Below, in pieces: positions 45,165 through 52,744 of a DNA stretch of 64,000 nucleotides; positions within the stretch are counted from its first letter, which is position 1, and every line of letters starts with the position of its first letter. A model generated the notes under the pieces. It saw only the letters and a list, made by a program, of their open reading frames with translations, did no database searches and was not told where the DNA came from. The position numbers were made by a program, and so were the translations under genes. This DNA is from JAMLHH01 sp964653095 (GTDB lineage: Bacteria > Bacteroidota > Bacteroidia > Chitinophagales > JADIYW01), in assembly GCA_964653095.1 (NCBI GenBank), contig CAZZEH010000016.1:1-64000 (forward strand), in the 5' to 3' direction.

Positions 45165-46508
45165 TTAAACAAATCTCATACTTTGTACAAAATCCCGCAT
45201 GGTATCCAAATGAAAATGGGTCACAGAACGTGATATAAGTGTATGATTCTCTTTGAGGTATAATTTTCCGAAACAAGTTGTATGAGTATAGAGTAAATTC
45301 CAGGGAAGAATATTTCTCTTAATACCCACGTACTCATATTCAGTCCCATCTACCGTAAAGGTGAATGAGTATAAAATTTTTCTGCCTTTAAAATATCGAA
45401 GTTGTAATTGTCCTGTACAAGGTGTTTCATCACACAACTCCTCTATTTTTACTGTCCCGTGTAAATGATTCATCAGAAATTTTTCTCCTTTTGGATCAAT
45501 CCATTCTTTAAAATTATCGGTTCCCCATCTGACCTTAAATTCCATCGGATGTTTCCCGACAGGTCCAAATCTTTCTTCAAATTCGTGTTCACCGGACATC
45601 ACTTCATCTATCCGAAATCCAAACGCTGGAATAGTCTGAAAAACATTTTTGGATAAAAAAGATTGTCTTTCTATTTCATTTTTTTGAGAAGAAGGCTTTT
45701 TATCCGGTTTAATCAGACTTCTTGCGGTCAATCGGTCAATGAGATTATTTGGGGGAGTAAAAAAGCGTAAATATTTAAATAAATAATTTATCGGATGCAT
45801 CATTTCAACTTTCTTCTTATGCGCTACAGCCCGAAATATCGTTTTGGCGACTGTCTGTGGACTTTGCGAATACAAAGGAAGTAGAACCATACTCAATTTA
45901 CTTGCAAGAGTTTCACTTTTTACATCCTGGTAAAAAGCTGTATTGACCATATAAGGATACACCGTGGTCACATCTATGTGATAAGGATTTATTTCTGCAC
46001 GTAAAATATCTGTAAAGGTCGCCAGAGCAGTTTTGCTGACCGTATATGCGCCCCAGGTAGGCAACTGAAAATACACCTGTCCGGTAGCCACATTGACTAT
46101 ATGACCACTTTTTCGTGTTTTCATCGCAGGAAGAAAAGCATACACAAAATACAGAGTACCCCAAAAATTGGTGTTCATGAGATTTTCAAAAGTCTTGATG
46201 TCGATTTGATCGAGTGCACCCTGAAAACCTATTCCCGCATTATTAATAAGAATATCCGGTGCGCCTGATTTTCTTATAATATCTGCTGCAATTTTATCAA
46301 CCTCGTCTTTTTTAGTTTGATCTACCGCATAAACAGAAATTGGCACATTGTATTTTTTAAGACGATTTTGAGCATTTATTAAAGACTTTACGCTAATGTC
46401 TGCTAAAATTAATTGCGCTCCGGCTTCGGCAAAATAGGATGACAGATACAGACCAATTCCACCACCTGCACCGGTAATCAAGACCGTTTTATTTTTAAAA
46501 TTTTCCAT
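45165..46508 (-). CDS. Short-chain dehydrogenase fused to a C-terminal beta domain
   Basis: The 447-residue protein starts with a complete classical SDR: the NAD(P)-binding TGAGGGIGLYLS motif (11-22), NNAGIGFQG, and the YTVSKTAL catalytic Tyr-Lys (near 156-163). SDRs of this type are ~250-290 residues; here a further ~130-residue domain follows (about 310-447, including MNHLHGTVKIEELCDETPC, LRYFKGRKILYSF and SRSVTHFHLDTM). The tail is similar in style to a domain on GMC-type sterol oxidoreductases. The next gene, 18 bp downstream, is CrtC-like, which hints at lipid or terpenoid modification. Confidence 0.8.
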   Translation of the reverse strand: MENFKNKTVLITGAGGGIGLYLSSYFAEAGAQLILADISVKSLINAQNRLKKYNVPISVYAVDQTKKDEVDKIAADIIRKSGAPDILINNAGIGFQGALDQIDIKTFENLMNTNFWGTLYFVYAFLPAMKTRKSGHIVNVATGQVYFQLPTWGAYTVSKTALATFTDILRAEINPYHIDVTTVYPYMVNTAFYQDVKSETLASKLSMVLLPLYSQSPQTVAKTIFRAVAHKKKVEMMHPINYLFKYLRFFTPPNNLIDRLTARSLIKPDKKPSSQKNEIERQSFLSKNVFQTIPAFGFRIDEVMSGEHEFEERFGPVGKHPMEFKVRWGTDNFKEWIDPKGEKFLMNHLHGTVKIEELCDETPCTGQLQLRYFKGRKILYSFTFTVDGTEYEYVGIKRNILPWNLLYTHTTCFGKLYLKENHTLISRSVTHFHLDTMRDFVQSMRFV

Positions 46509-46526
46509 TTGATTTAAAGCAAGATT

Positions 46527-47543
46527 TTAGATATACATTTTTATTCCGTGGTTCGAATCATCCGTCAATATTTCAAAAGCTGCCCGATGCTTGGCAGTCA
46601 GTACATCACTTAATCCGATACGCGATTTTTCTTCAATGTAAATTTCACAGGATGCAATTTTTGAATTGAGACAAAATTTATTTCCCCCGGGCGGATTGTA
46701 ATAAGTCAGCCCCACAAAATCATCTGCGTGAGCTTTTATTGTTCCATGAATTTTAACCTGTTTGTTTTCACTTTTAAAAGTCCATTCGTAATAGTTCAAA
46801 GAAACTTTTGAGCGAAGAATATTTCCCCAACTATTGAGCGCATATTCTTTCCCTTCATGCCTGAGTACAATCGGTGTCAAAAAAGGAGTTTGGAGTGAAT
46901 TAAATAACCTGAGTCTGCCCGAGCCAATTTCTAAAAAAGAGTTTGGCGCATTATCAAATCCGGCGACTTGTCCCCAAGCGTAGTGGTCGGTATGCTTTTC
47001 TCCCCAATTATGATTTTGGCTTCCTATCCATCCGCTCACATCAATTTCCTCCCCATTTACCTGAATAGACCCTTTAAACTCTGCCATGGGAAGACTGACT
47101 AAAGCTTTGGCTTTTGGGAAAGGAGCATCATAACTGCCTAACGGAAAAAGAAATACCGGAAATTCTTCTGACTGGTACTCCAACTCCCAACTGATTTCTC
47201 CTTGTGTCGATTGAATGTTTCCGGAAGCAAAACGATTGTTAATTTGAGCATTTCTAAAAGCCACCTTAAAGTGTGTATTGGAAAAAGTTGCACCCGATAA
47301 AGGTTCTTCACTTTTTAATGCAAAATGCGACTTATTTTCTCTGTCAAACCAAACCGCCCAAACTTCTGCAATCGCTTCATCCGGTCGTTTCTTTGGACTA
47401 AAAATAGTATAACGTATCCAAAAGGCCTTAGCTTCTGACGGATGGTTACCCCTTATAAAATAGCTTTCGTAAAAGCCGGCTTTTTGATTTTTGTACTGAG
47501 TGAAATTACATTGAGCGTGCCACTTCAGTTTCTGAATACTCAT
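46527..47543 (-). CDS. CrtC/AttH lipocalin-like protein
   Basis: The 338-residue protein has no signal peptide. It shows the two-domain beta-rich pattern of the AttH/CrtC (carotenoid 1,2-hydratase) and tocopherol-cyclase-like group, with the hallmark SGWIGSQNHNWGEKHTDHYA (near 169-188), where the HNWG segment normally holds catalytic Asp/His residues. Here Asn stands in for the usual Asp before HNWG, so activity is uncertain. It lies 18 bp from the SDR-fusion start, in the same direction, and may act on the same lipid-type substrate. Confidence 0.65.
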   Translation of the reverse strand: MSIQKLKWHAQCNFTQYKNQKAGFYESYFIRGNHPSEAKAFWIRYTIFSPKKRPDEAIAEVWAVWFDRENKSHFALKSEEPLSGATFSNTHFKVAFRNAQINNRFASGNIQSTQGEISWELEYQSEEFPVFLFPLGSYDAPFPKAKALVSLPMAEFKGSIQVNGEEIDVSGWIGSQNHNWGEKHTDHYAWGQVAGFDNAPNSFLEIGSGRLRLFNSLQTPFLTPIVLRHEGKEYALNSWGNILRSKVSLNYYEWTFKSENKQVKIHGTIKAHADDFVGLTYYNPPGGNKFCLNSKIASCEIYIEEKSRIGLSDVLTAKHRAAFEILTDDSNHGIKMYI

Positions 47544-47651
47544 AACACCGCATAAATTATTTGTAAAGTAAATTACATATAAACTTCAAAGTATCCAATA
47601 TTAAAAGGCGATTATTACACGCAAATCAGTCCGCAAAAAATTAGAGTGAAA

Positions 47652-48032
47652 TTACCCTCTGGAGAGTTTTTGACCGAGTACCACTTCAAGAATGGTATAA
47701 AGCGCAAAAAACAAGAAACCGACAGATAGGGCTGCACCGGTATTCTCATGATAGTGGTAAAAATAATAGATGAATACAATACCGCTAATCAACATCTTTA
47801 CTACCAAAATGACTAACGCGGCCAAGATAGATTTTGGCGAATCCGAAAATTCTCCGGTACTGAACCACCATAAAGCAATCAGCGAAACAATCGACGGGAT
47901 ACCTAATCCCACCGAAAAAAAGCAAATAAAATCTTTTTGCAGCCATACAGACAGTCCTGCTCCGGCAATCACAATCGCGAAGCCTGCAAATAGAAAAGGG
48001 AAAAGAATCTGAATCTTTCTGTTTGAAATCAC
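47652..48032 (-). CDS. AtpI-like membrane protein
   Basis: The 126-residue protein has four membrane helices and the position of the ATP synthase I-like gene that normally sits before atpB in Bacteroidota. It overlaps the AtpZ-like gene by 4 bp (ATGA). The rest of the F-type ATP synthase operon does not follow; after 108 bp the CrtC-like gene begins. Assignment is by position and topology rather than clear motif. Confidence 0.6.
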   Translation of the reverse strand: MISNRKIQILFPFLFAGFAIVIAGAGLSVWLQKDFICFFSVGLGIPSIVSLIALWWFSTGEFSDSPKSILAALVILVVKMLISGIVFIYYFYHYHENTGAALSVGFLFFALYTILEVVLGQKLSRG

Positions 48033-48250
48033 TTTAGTTGCTTATACACCAGATAAAAAGCTCCCGCTACTCCAAAAAGCAAAAAGACAATCGTAAGCCA
48101 GGGAGTATTATTTTCTAACCATTCGTCCAGCTTATATCCTATGAAAGTAGGCATGATGACTGCTCCGGCCATTTCCATTCCCAATGAAGAATAGCGAATC
48201 CAGGACTGAAGTCCGTTTTTGTGTGATTTATTGTTATTCTTCATCATCAA
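48029..48250 (-). CDS. AtpZ/AtpI family protein
   Basis: The 73-residue protein has two membrane helices and the AtpZ/AtpI signature: RYSSLGMEMAGAVIMPTFIGYKLDEWL. Family members help assemble the c-ring or move Mg/Ca for ATP synthase. It overlaps bactofilin by 17 bp and the AtpI-like gene by 4 bp. The M23-bactofilin-AtpZ-AtpI order is common in Bacteroidota upstream of atpB. Confidence 0.85.
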   Translation of the reverse strand: MMMKNNNKSHKNGLQSWIRYSSLGMEMAGAVIMPTFIGYKLDEWLENNTPWLTIVFLLFGVAGAFYLVYKQLK

Positions 48251-48629
48251 GACGGATTTCAGGATTGTTTTGAGGCATTAACCGACAGTGTACCTCGGCT
48301 CCTTCTTCGATAATAATCTTACTGAACTTAACAGAGAAGGGGCCTGTTTTGGAAGTTTTTTTCAAAAATAAAACTTCCAAAACATGAATATTGCCCTGGA
48401 TATTGCCTTCGGAAGTAAGATCCATACAGCGTATATCTCCTTTTACATATCCATTGTCGCCAACCACCACTTTAGCTTCGCAGCTGATATTGCCCTCCAC
48501 AGTGCCGTCGATTCGAATATCTGTTTCGGACTGAATATCTCCCGCGACTCTGCAATCCCGATTAATACGATTGGCTACAATACTTTTAAGTTCAGGTTTT
48601 TGATTCTTTTTATTTTTTTCGTTTGACAT
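48234..48629 (-). CDS. Bactofilin
   Basis: I place the start at the ATG at 48629 (MSNEKNKKNQKPEL), 14 bp after the M23-like stop; the longer frame would run into that gene. The 131-residue protein has the bactofilin (DUF583) core of short beta-helix rungs: CRVAGDIQSETDIRIDGTVEG, VVVGDNGYVKGDI, LTSEGNIQGNIH. Bactofilins polymerise without nucleotide and position cell-wall enzymes. The adjacent M23-like protein is the expected partner. Confidence 0.9.
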   Translation of the reverse strand: MSNEKNKKNQKPELKSIVANRINRDCRVAGDIQSETDIRIDGTVEGNISCEAKVVVGDNGYVKGDIRCMDLTSEGNIQGNIHVLEVLFLKKTSKTGPFSVKFSKIIIEEGAEVHCRLMPQNNPEIRLDDEE

Positions 48630-48643
48630 GACTGAGGATAAAT

Positions 48644-49498
48644 TTAAAAATTTAAAAATTGACCGGGGGGAATATTTTCCGTTCCCACCCACAAATCAAA
48701 CGATAATATTTGCTCGCCCTTTTCACTAAATGTACCTATCAACTGACTTTTTTGAACATACTCCCCCTGAGACACTTCTGCTGCTCCGTCAAATTTATAT
48801 ACAGACAAAACATCATTTTCATGAAGAAGATACAGGTGCGTTTTATCACCTGAAATATATTTTGCCAAAATCACTCCGTCCAATACGGCAAAAATCCCCG
48901 ATTCACTTTTTGCTTTAATTTTTATGGTTTTGGACTGTAAGTCTTCTCCTTCGACCGGCACCGGTTTACCTTCGACCGGAAGGTGCATTCGATTTAAAAC
49001 ATAAGTATGATAACCGTGATCAAAGTCTTTATCCTGTTGCAGCAAAACTTCAAAATCTTTCCTGAACTTCTCTTCCAGCTGGCTCGATTTCGGAAAAACT
49101 GCACGCTCATTCTCACTCAGATTCAGCCCGGACTGTATATCCTGATGCAAATCAAAGCTGTCTTGAACTATCCGGCTGATATTGTCATAATACTGCGAAT
49201 ATTTTCTGATACTCTCTTCCAATTCCAGTGTTTTAAGATTGAGCAGAATAATCTCTTTTTTGGCTTCGGCACTACTGGAGTTTATGGGACTAATCTTTTT
49301 TAACGGGGTAAATGCAATTGTAAGGAAAGCCAACAGGAAAATGAAAAAAATAAATGAGCAGACATATATTATCACTCTGAGTTTACTCATTACCGCCGAC
49401 CACCTGATGTCGTAAGTTTGTGTCTCTATAATCTGAAACCTATAGGGGGATCGTATGTTTTTTAACTTGTTTCTTAGCTTCTTTATGTCAATCTTCAC
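48644..49498 (-). CDS. M23/LytM-fold protein without zinc ligands
   Basis: The 284-residue protein has an N-terminal membrane anchor (about 40-62), a coiled-coil region (about 75-130) and a C-terminal LytM-like fold (about 190-284, GIFAVLDGVILAKYISGDKT to LSFDLWVG). The catalytic HxxxD and HxH motifs are replaced; LSFDL stands where LHFEL would be. It is therefore probably a non-catalytic regulator or scaffold, as with EnvC-type proteins. It directly precedes bactofilin, a known partner of M23 proteins. It is divergent from the PorW-like gene. Confidence 0.75.
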   Translation of the reverse strand: MKIDIKKLRNKLKNIRSPYRFQIIETQTYDIRWSAVMSKLRVIIYVCSFIFFIFLLAFLTIAFTPLKKISPINSSSAEAKKEIILLNLKTLELEESIRKYSQYYDNISRIVQDSFDLHQDIQSGLNLSENERAVFPKSSQLEEKFRKDFEVLLQQDKDFDHGYHTYVLNRMHLPVEGKPVPVEGEDLQSKTIKIKAKSESGIFAVLDGVILAKYISGDKTHLYLLHENDVLSVYKFDGAAEVSQGEYVQKSQLIGTFSEKGEQILSFDLWVGTENIPPGQFLNF

Positions 49499-49546
49499 GA
49501 TATTTTATTTGTAGCAGTCGCAAGAAAATGGAAATGTAAAATAAAA

Positions 49547-52500
49547 ATGAGAAATTGCGTTAATTTAATGATACAATACATTATGCTCCACCGTAAGTGG
49601 TTAAATATAGGGCTATTATTTGCAGTTTTCTATTGCTTTTTGTTACAACCTGTAAAAGTTGAGGCAAAAAAATCAAAAAAAGGAAAAAACAAGGATAAGG
49701 TAAGCATCCTCAAAAAAGGATGGGGAGATGTCAATACCCGCAACAATTATTACTTTAATGCAAAGATGATTTATGATGAGCTGCTCAGACAACATGAACG
49801 CAGTACTGAACTAAATTTTGACCAGTTGCTTCCTTTTTATCTCCATGACCGCGAACCGGGACTCAGCAGCCACAAATCCGAGCTGCAAAAAATCATCATT
49901 AAAACCGGCATTGTGCTGCAAAGGCATGATTATTCACGATGGAAAGACGACAGTTACACTCTATTGGGGAAAGCCTATTTTCTGAGAGGAGATATTGACA
50001 GTGCTCTGGTTAATTTTCAGTATGTATCCACAGCTTTGAGAGGAAATTTCAATGATACGAAAGTAGCCGTATCGCAAAAGGAAATTTTAAAAGCCAAAGT
50101 TGAAAAACAGAAAGAGCTCAACAGACTGGCAAAAGACAGGAAAAAAGAAATGGAAACTCAGGCAAAAGCTAAAAAAGCAGAGACAGAAAAAGCAGCTGAG
50201 GATAAAACGAAAAGAATGGCAGCAGCCAAAAAAGCAAAGGAAAAAGAGCTGAAAAAGAAGATTAAAGCAAAAAATAAAATGATTAAACAGAAAGCAAAGG
50301 GTAAGTATAAAGCACCTGCGCCGTCTGTAAATAAAAGTTCTCCTGCAAAAACAAAATCCGAAAAAGACTCAAAAGAAAAAGGAAATTTTTTGGATAAAGT
50401 ATCTGAAGGAATTTCCTTAGACTTTGATGTTTCGGGAGACAAGAGTAAATTAAAAAAAGCCGAACAGAAAGTTCGGGCTCTGGAGAATAAAAAAGAACGT
50501 TTGGAAGCTGCAAACGTAGAAGACAGTCTCACCCAAAAACAGATTGAAAATCGTCACAAACTGACCCTTTGGGAAAAAATCAAGCACCTGAGAAGCAGAC
50601 CGGAAGCATTGGTCTGGATGACAAAAAGTTTCATCAAATTAGGTGAAATGCAAAAGGCCGAAAGTATAGTGGAATATTCCAAAACACTGGTCAAACTGAG
50701 AAAAAATCAGCTGAAAGATGTTCATATTGTCAGGTCATATTACTACTACAATATCGGGAACAAGGCAGAATCCGCTCGGGCATTGGAAGAAGCAATCCCT
50801 TTTATCAAAAACAAAAAAGAAAAGCACTATTACAATTTCCTGCTCGCTCAGTTAGTTTCTGAAAAAGAACCGGAAAAAGCCTTTGATATTTTTCAGGAAA
50901 TCCATACAAAATCAAAAGATGAGGTCATTAGCTTTAATGCTTTGGAAAAAATGTATCGTTTTGCGGAGGAGGACCGTGTCGGGAGTGCACAGACAGAGGA
51001 GATATTAAAAGCATATAAAAAATTAGTGAAAAGTAAAATAGTAGGCGATCAGGCACTGTACAGACTGGCGGATATTTCTCTGAAAGACTCAGATACTGCA
51101 AGTGCAGTGGAATATCTGAAAAAATCTTTGACATATCCTTTTTCCAAGCCGGAGCAAAAGGGTCACGCACTGGCCAAATTAGGTGAAATAGCCTATGAAC
51201 AGTATGTATTCAAAGATGCCAAAATGTATTACGACAGTGCTTTGACTATGATTACCGCAGATACGGTGTGGAAGAAAAAACTGACCGCAGATGCAAAAGT
51301 TTTAGAAAGTATCGTCACAGAACAAAATCTGGCTTATCAGCAGGATTCGCTTTTATACCTCTCTACCCTGACAAAAAGCGAACTCGCTCAATACATAAAA
51401 GAACAGCATAAAATAGAGCGAAAACAGAAAAGAAGAGAAGCCATTAAAGGCACGGGGGACGGCAGCTTTACATCAGAGGGTTTAGGAAACAATTCTAATT
51501 TTAATACCAATCAGAGTCAATATACCACTAAAGGAAAATGGTACTTCTATAATATTGACCTTAAAACGAGAGGATTTAATGAATTTAAGCAAATTTGGGG
51601 TTCACGTGAACAGATTAAAGATTGGCGGAGAGGTGAAGTAGTGCATCAAAATCTAATGGGCGTGGCAGATTTATTAAGAGAAAATGCCGACAGAACTGTG
51701 GAAGAAACCATAGATTTACAGTTAAAGATTCCTGAAACGGAAGAGGAATTCGAAAAAGCTTATGATGTTATCGCGCGTTCGTATCTGTCGAGAGCAAAAG
51801 ACTTTTTTAATGGTTTGGACGATTCAGAAGTAGCGTTGCTTTATTTAGACAGTTTGATAAAGAGATTTCCCGGGCATGAAATAATCCCGGAAGCATATTA
51901 CACCCAAATGCTTATTTTTTCCGAGATAGGAAGAATGAAACAGGCGGAATTTGCGGCAGATTTTCTGATTAATAATTTCCCGGAACATGAATTGGCCCAA
52001 AAAATTATAGACAGCAGAGAAATTAAATACGTAAAAAAAGATGAGGTGCAGACCGGCAAGGCCGAAAGATATTATGTCTCTCTCTACGGGCTATATGAAG
52101 ATGAAAAATATGCGGATGTGATTATTGGGAAGAAAGATTTTATCAGTCGATTTTCTTCCGAAACATCTTTGCTCCCAAAAGTGAATTTCCTTGAAGCGTT
52201 AAGCTTGGCGCGTACCGGGGAAACGACAGAATACAGAGAGCGTCTTATCGATATTGTCAATAAATATCCGGAGACAACCGAAGCGAAAAAAGCAAGACTT
52301 TTCCTGCAGGTACTGGAAGAACACAACAAACAAAGCAGTAAAGAAGAAGACATCAGAACCGGCACGCAGACCGCCGAGCAAATATATAAATACAGTGACG
52401 GTGCACACTATATAGCTTTCCTGCTGAAAGATAAAAATTACAATAGTGCTGAGATAATCAGTACCATAAACGATATCATGAGTAAAAGCTTTCCAAAGGG

Positions 52501-52744
52501 AAACATAAAAGCCAGCAATTCTTTTCTGGATGCTCAGACTCCTATGCTGTTAGTTAAAACTTTTAAAAACAAGTCGGAGGCAGCTGCCGGATTGAATGAA
52601 TTAGTGAAATCAGACAATTTATTGATAAAGTTCCTGTTGGCAGGAGGGGAAATTCTGTTAATTTCGCAGGATAATTTCAGAACACTCTTCACCAGCAAAA
52701 AAATTGAAGAGTATAAGGTATTCTATCAAGAAAATTATAAATGA
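49547..52744 (+). CDS. Large TPR protein, probable T9SS component PorW/SprE
   Basis: The 1065-residue protein has an N-terminal signal segment (hydrophobic 18-36, possible cleavage at VEA) and an early conserved stretch (WGDVNTRNNYYFNAKMIYDEL) that resembles PorW/SprE. TPR-type helices run from about 60 to 900, interrupted by a very Lys/Ala-rich coiled coil (about 185-330). An ATG at 49583 would give a tighter signal peptide. SprE/PorW links the T9SS outer-membrane pore with the motor. No clear lipobox is seen, unlike the described PorW lipoproteins. It overlaps the PBP1A start by 4 bp. Confidence 0.6.
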   Translation: MRNCVNLMIQYIMLHRKWLNIGLLFAVFYCFLLQPVKVEAKKSKKGKNKDKVSILKKGWGDVNTRNNYYFNAKMIYDELLRQHERSTELNFDQLLPFYLHDREPGLSSHKSELQKIIIKTGIVLQRHDYSRWKDDSYTLLGKAYFLRGDIDSALVNFQYVSTALRGNFNDTKVAVSQKEILKAKVEKQKELNRLAKDRKKEMETQAKAKKAETEKAAEDKTKRMAAAKKAKEKELKKKIKAKNKMIKQKAKGKYKAPAPSVNKSSPAKTKSEKDSKEKGNFLDKVSEGISLDFDVSGDKSKLKKAEQKVRALENKKERLEAANVEDSLTQKQIENRHKLTLWEKIKHLRSRPEALVWMTKSFIKLGEMQKAESIVEYSKTLVKLRKNQLKDVHIVRSYYYYNIGNKAESARALEEAIPFIKNKKEKHYYNFLLAQLVSEKEPEKAFDIFQEIHTKSKDEVISFNALEKMYRFAEEDRVGSAQTEEILKAYKKLVKSKIVGDQALYRLADISLKDSDTASAVEYLKKSLTYPFSKPEQKGHALAKLGEIAYEQYVFKDAKMYYDSALTMITADTVWKKKLTADAKVLESIVTEQNLAYQQDSLLYLSTLTKSELAQYIKEQHKIERKQKRREAIKGTGDGSFTSEGLGNNSNFNTNQSQYTTKGKWYFYNIDLKTRGFNEFKQIWGSREQIKDWRRGEVVHQNLMGVADLLRENADRTVEETIDLQLKIPETEEEFEKAYDVIARSYLSRAKDFFNGLDDSEVALLYLDSLIKRFPGHEIIPEAYYTQMLIFSEIGRMKQAEFAADFLINNFPEHELAQKIIDSREIKYVKKDEVQTGKAERYYVSLYGLYEDEKYADVIIGKKDFISRFSSETSLLPKVNFLEALSLARTGETTEYRERLIDIVNKYPETTEAKKARLFLQVLEEHNKQSSKEEDIRTGTQTAEQIYKYSDGAHYIAFLLKDKNYNSAEIISTINDIMSKSFPKGNIKASNSFLDAQTPMLLVKTFKNKSEAAAGLNELVKSDNLLIKFLLAGGEILLISQDNFRTLFTSKKIEEYKVFYQENYK

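Noticed and set aside
50158..50532. Open frame of 124 codons on the minus strand
   Set aside because: It is opposite the Lys/Ala-rich coiled coil of the PorW-like gene; the hydrophobic Phe/Leu/Ser composition is a complement effect.
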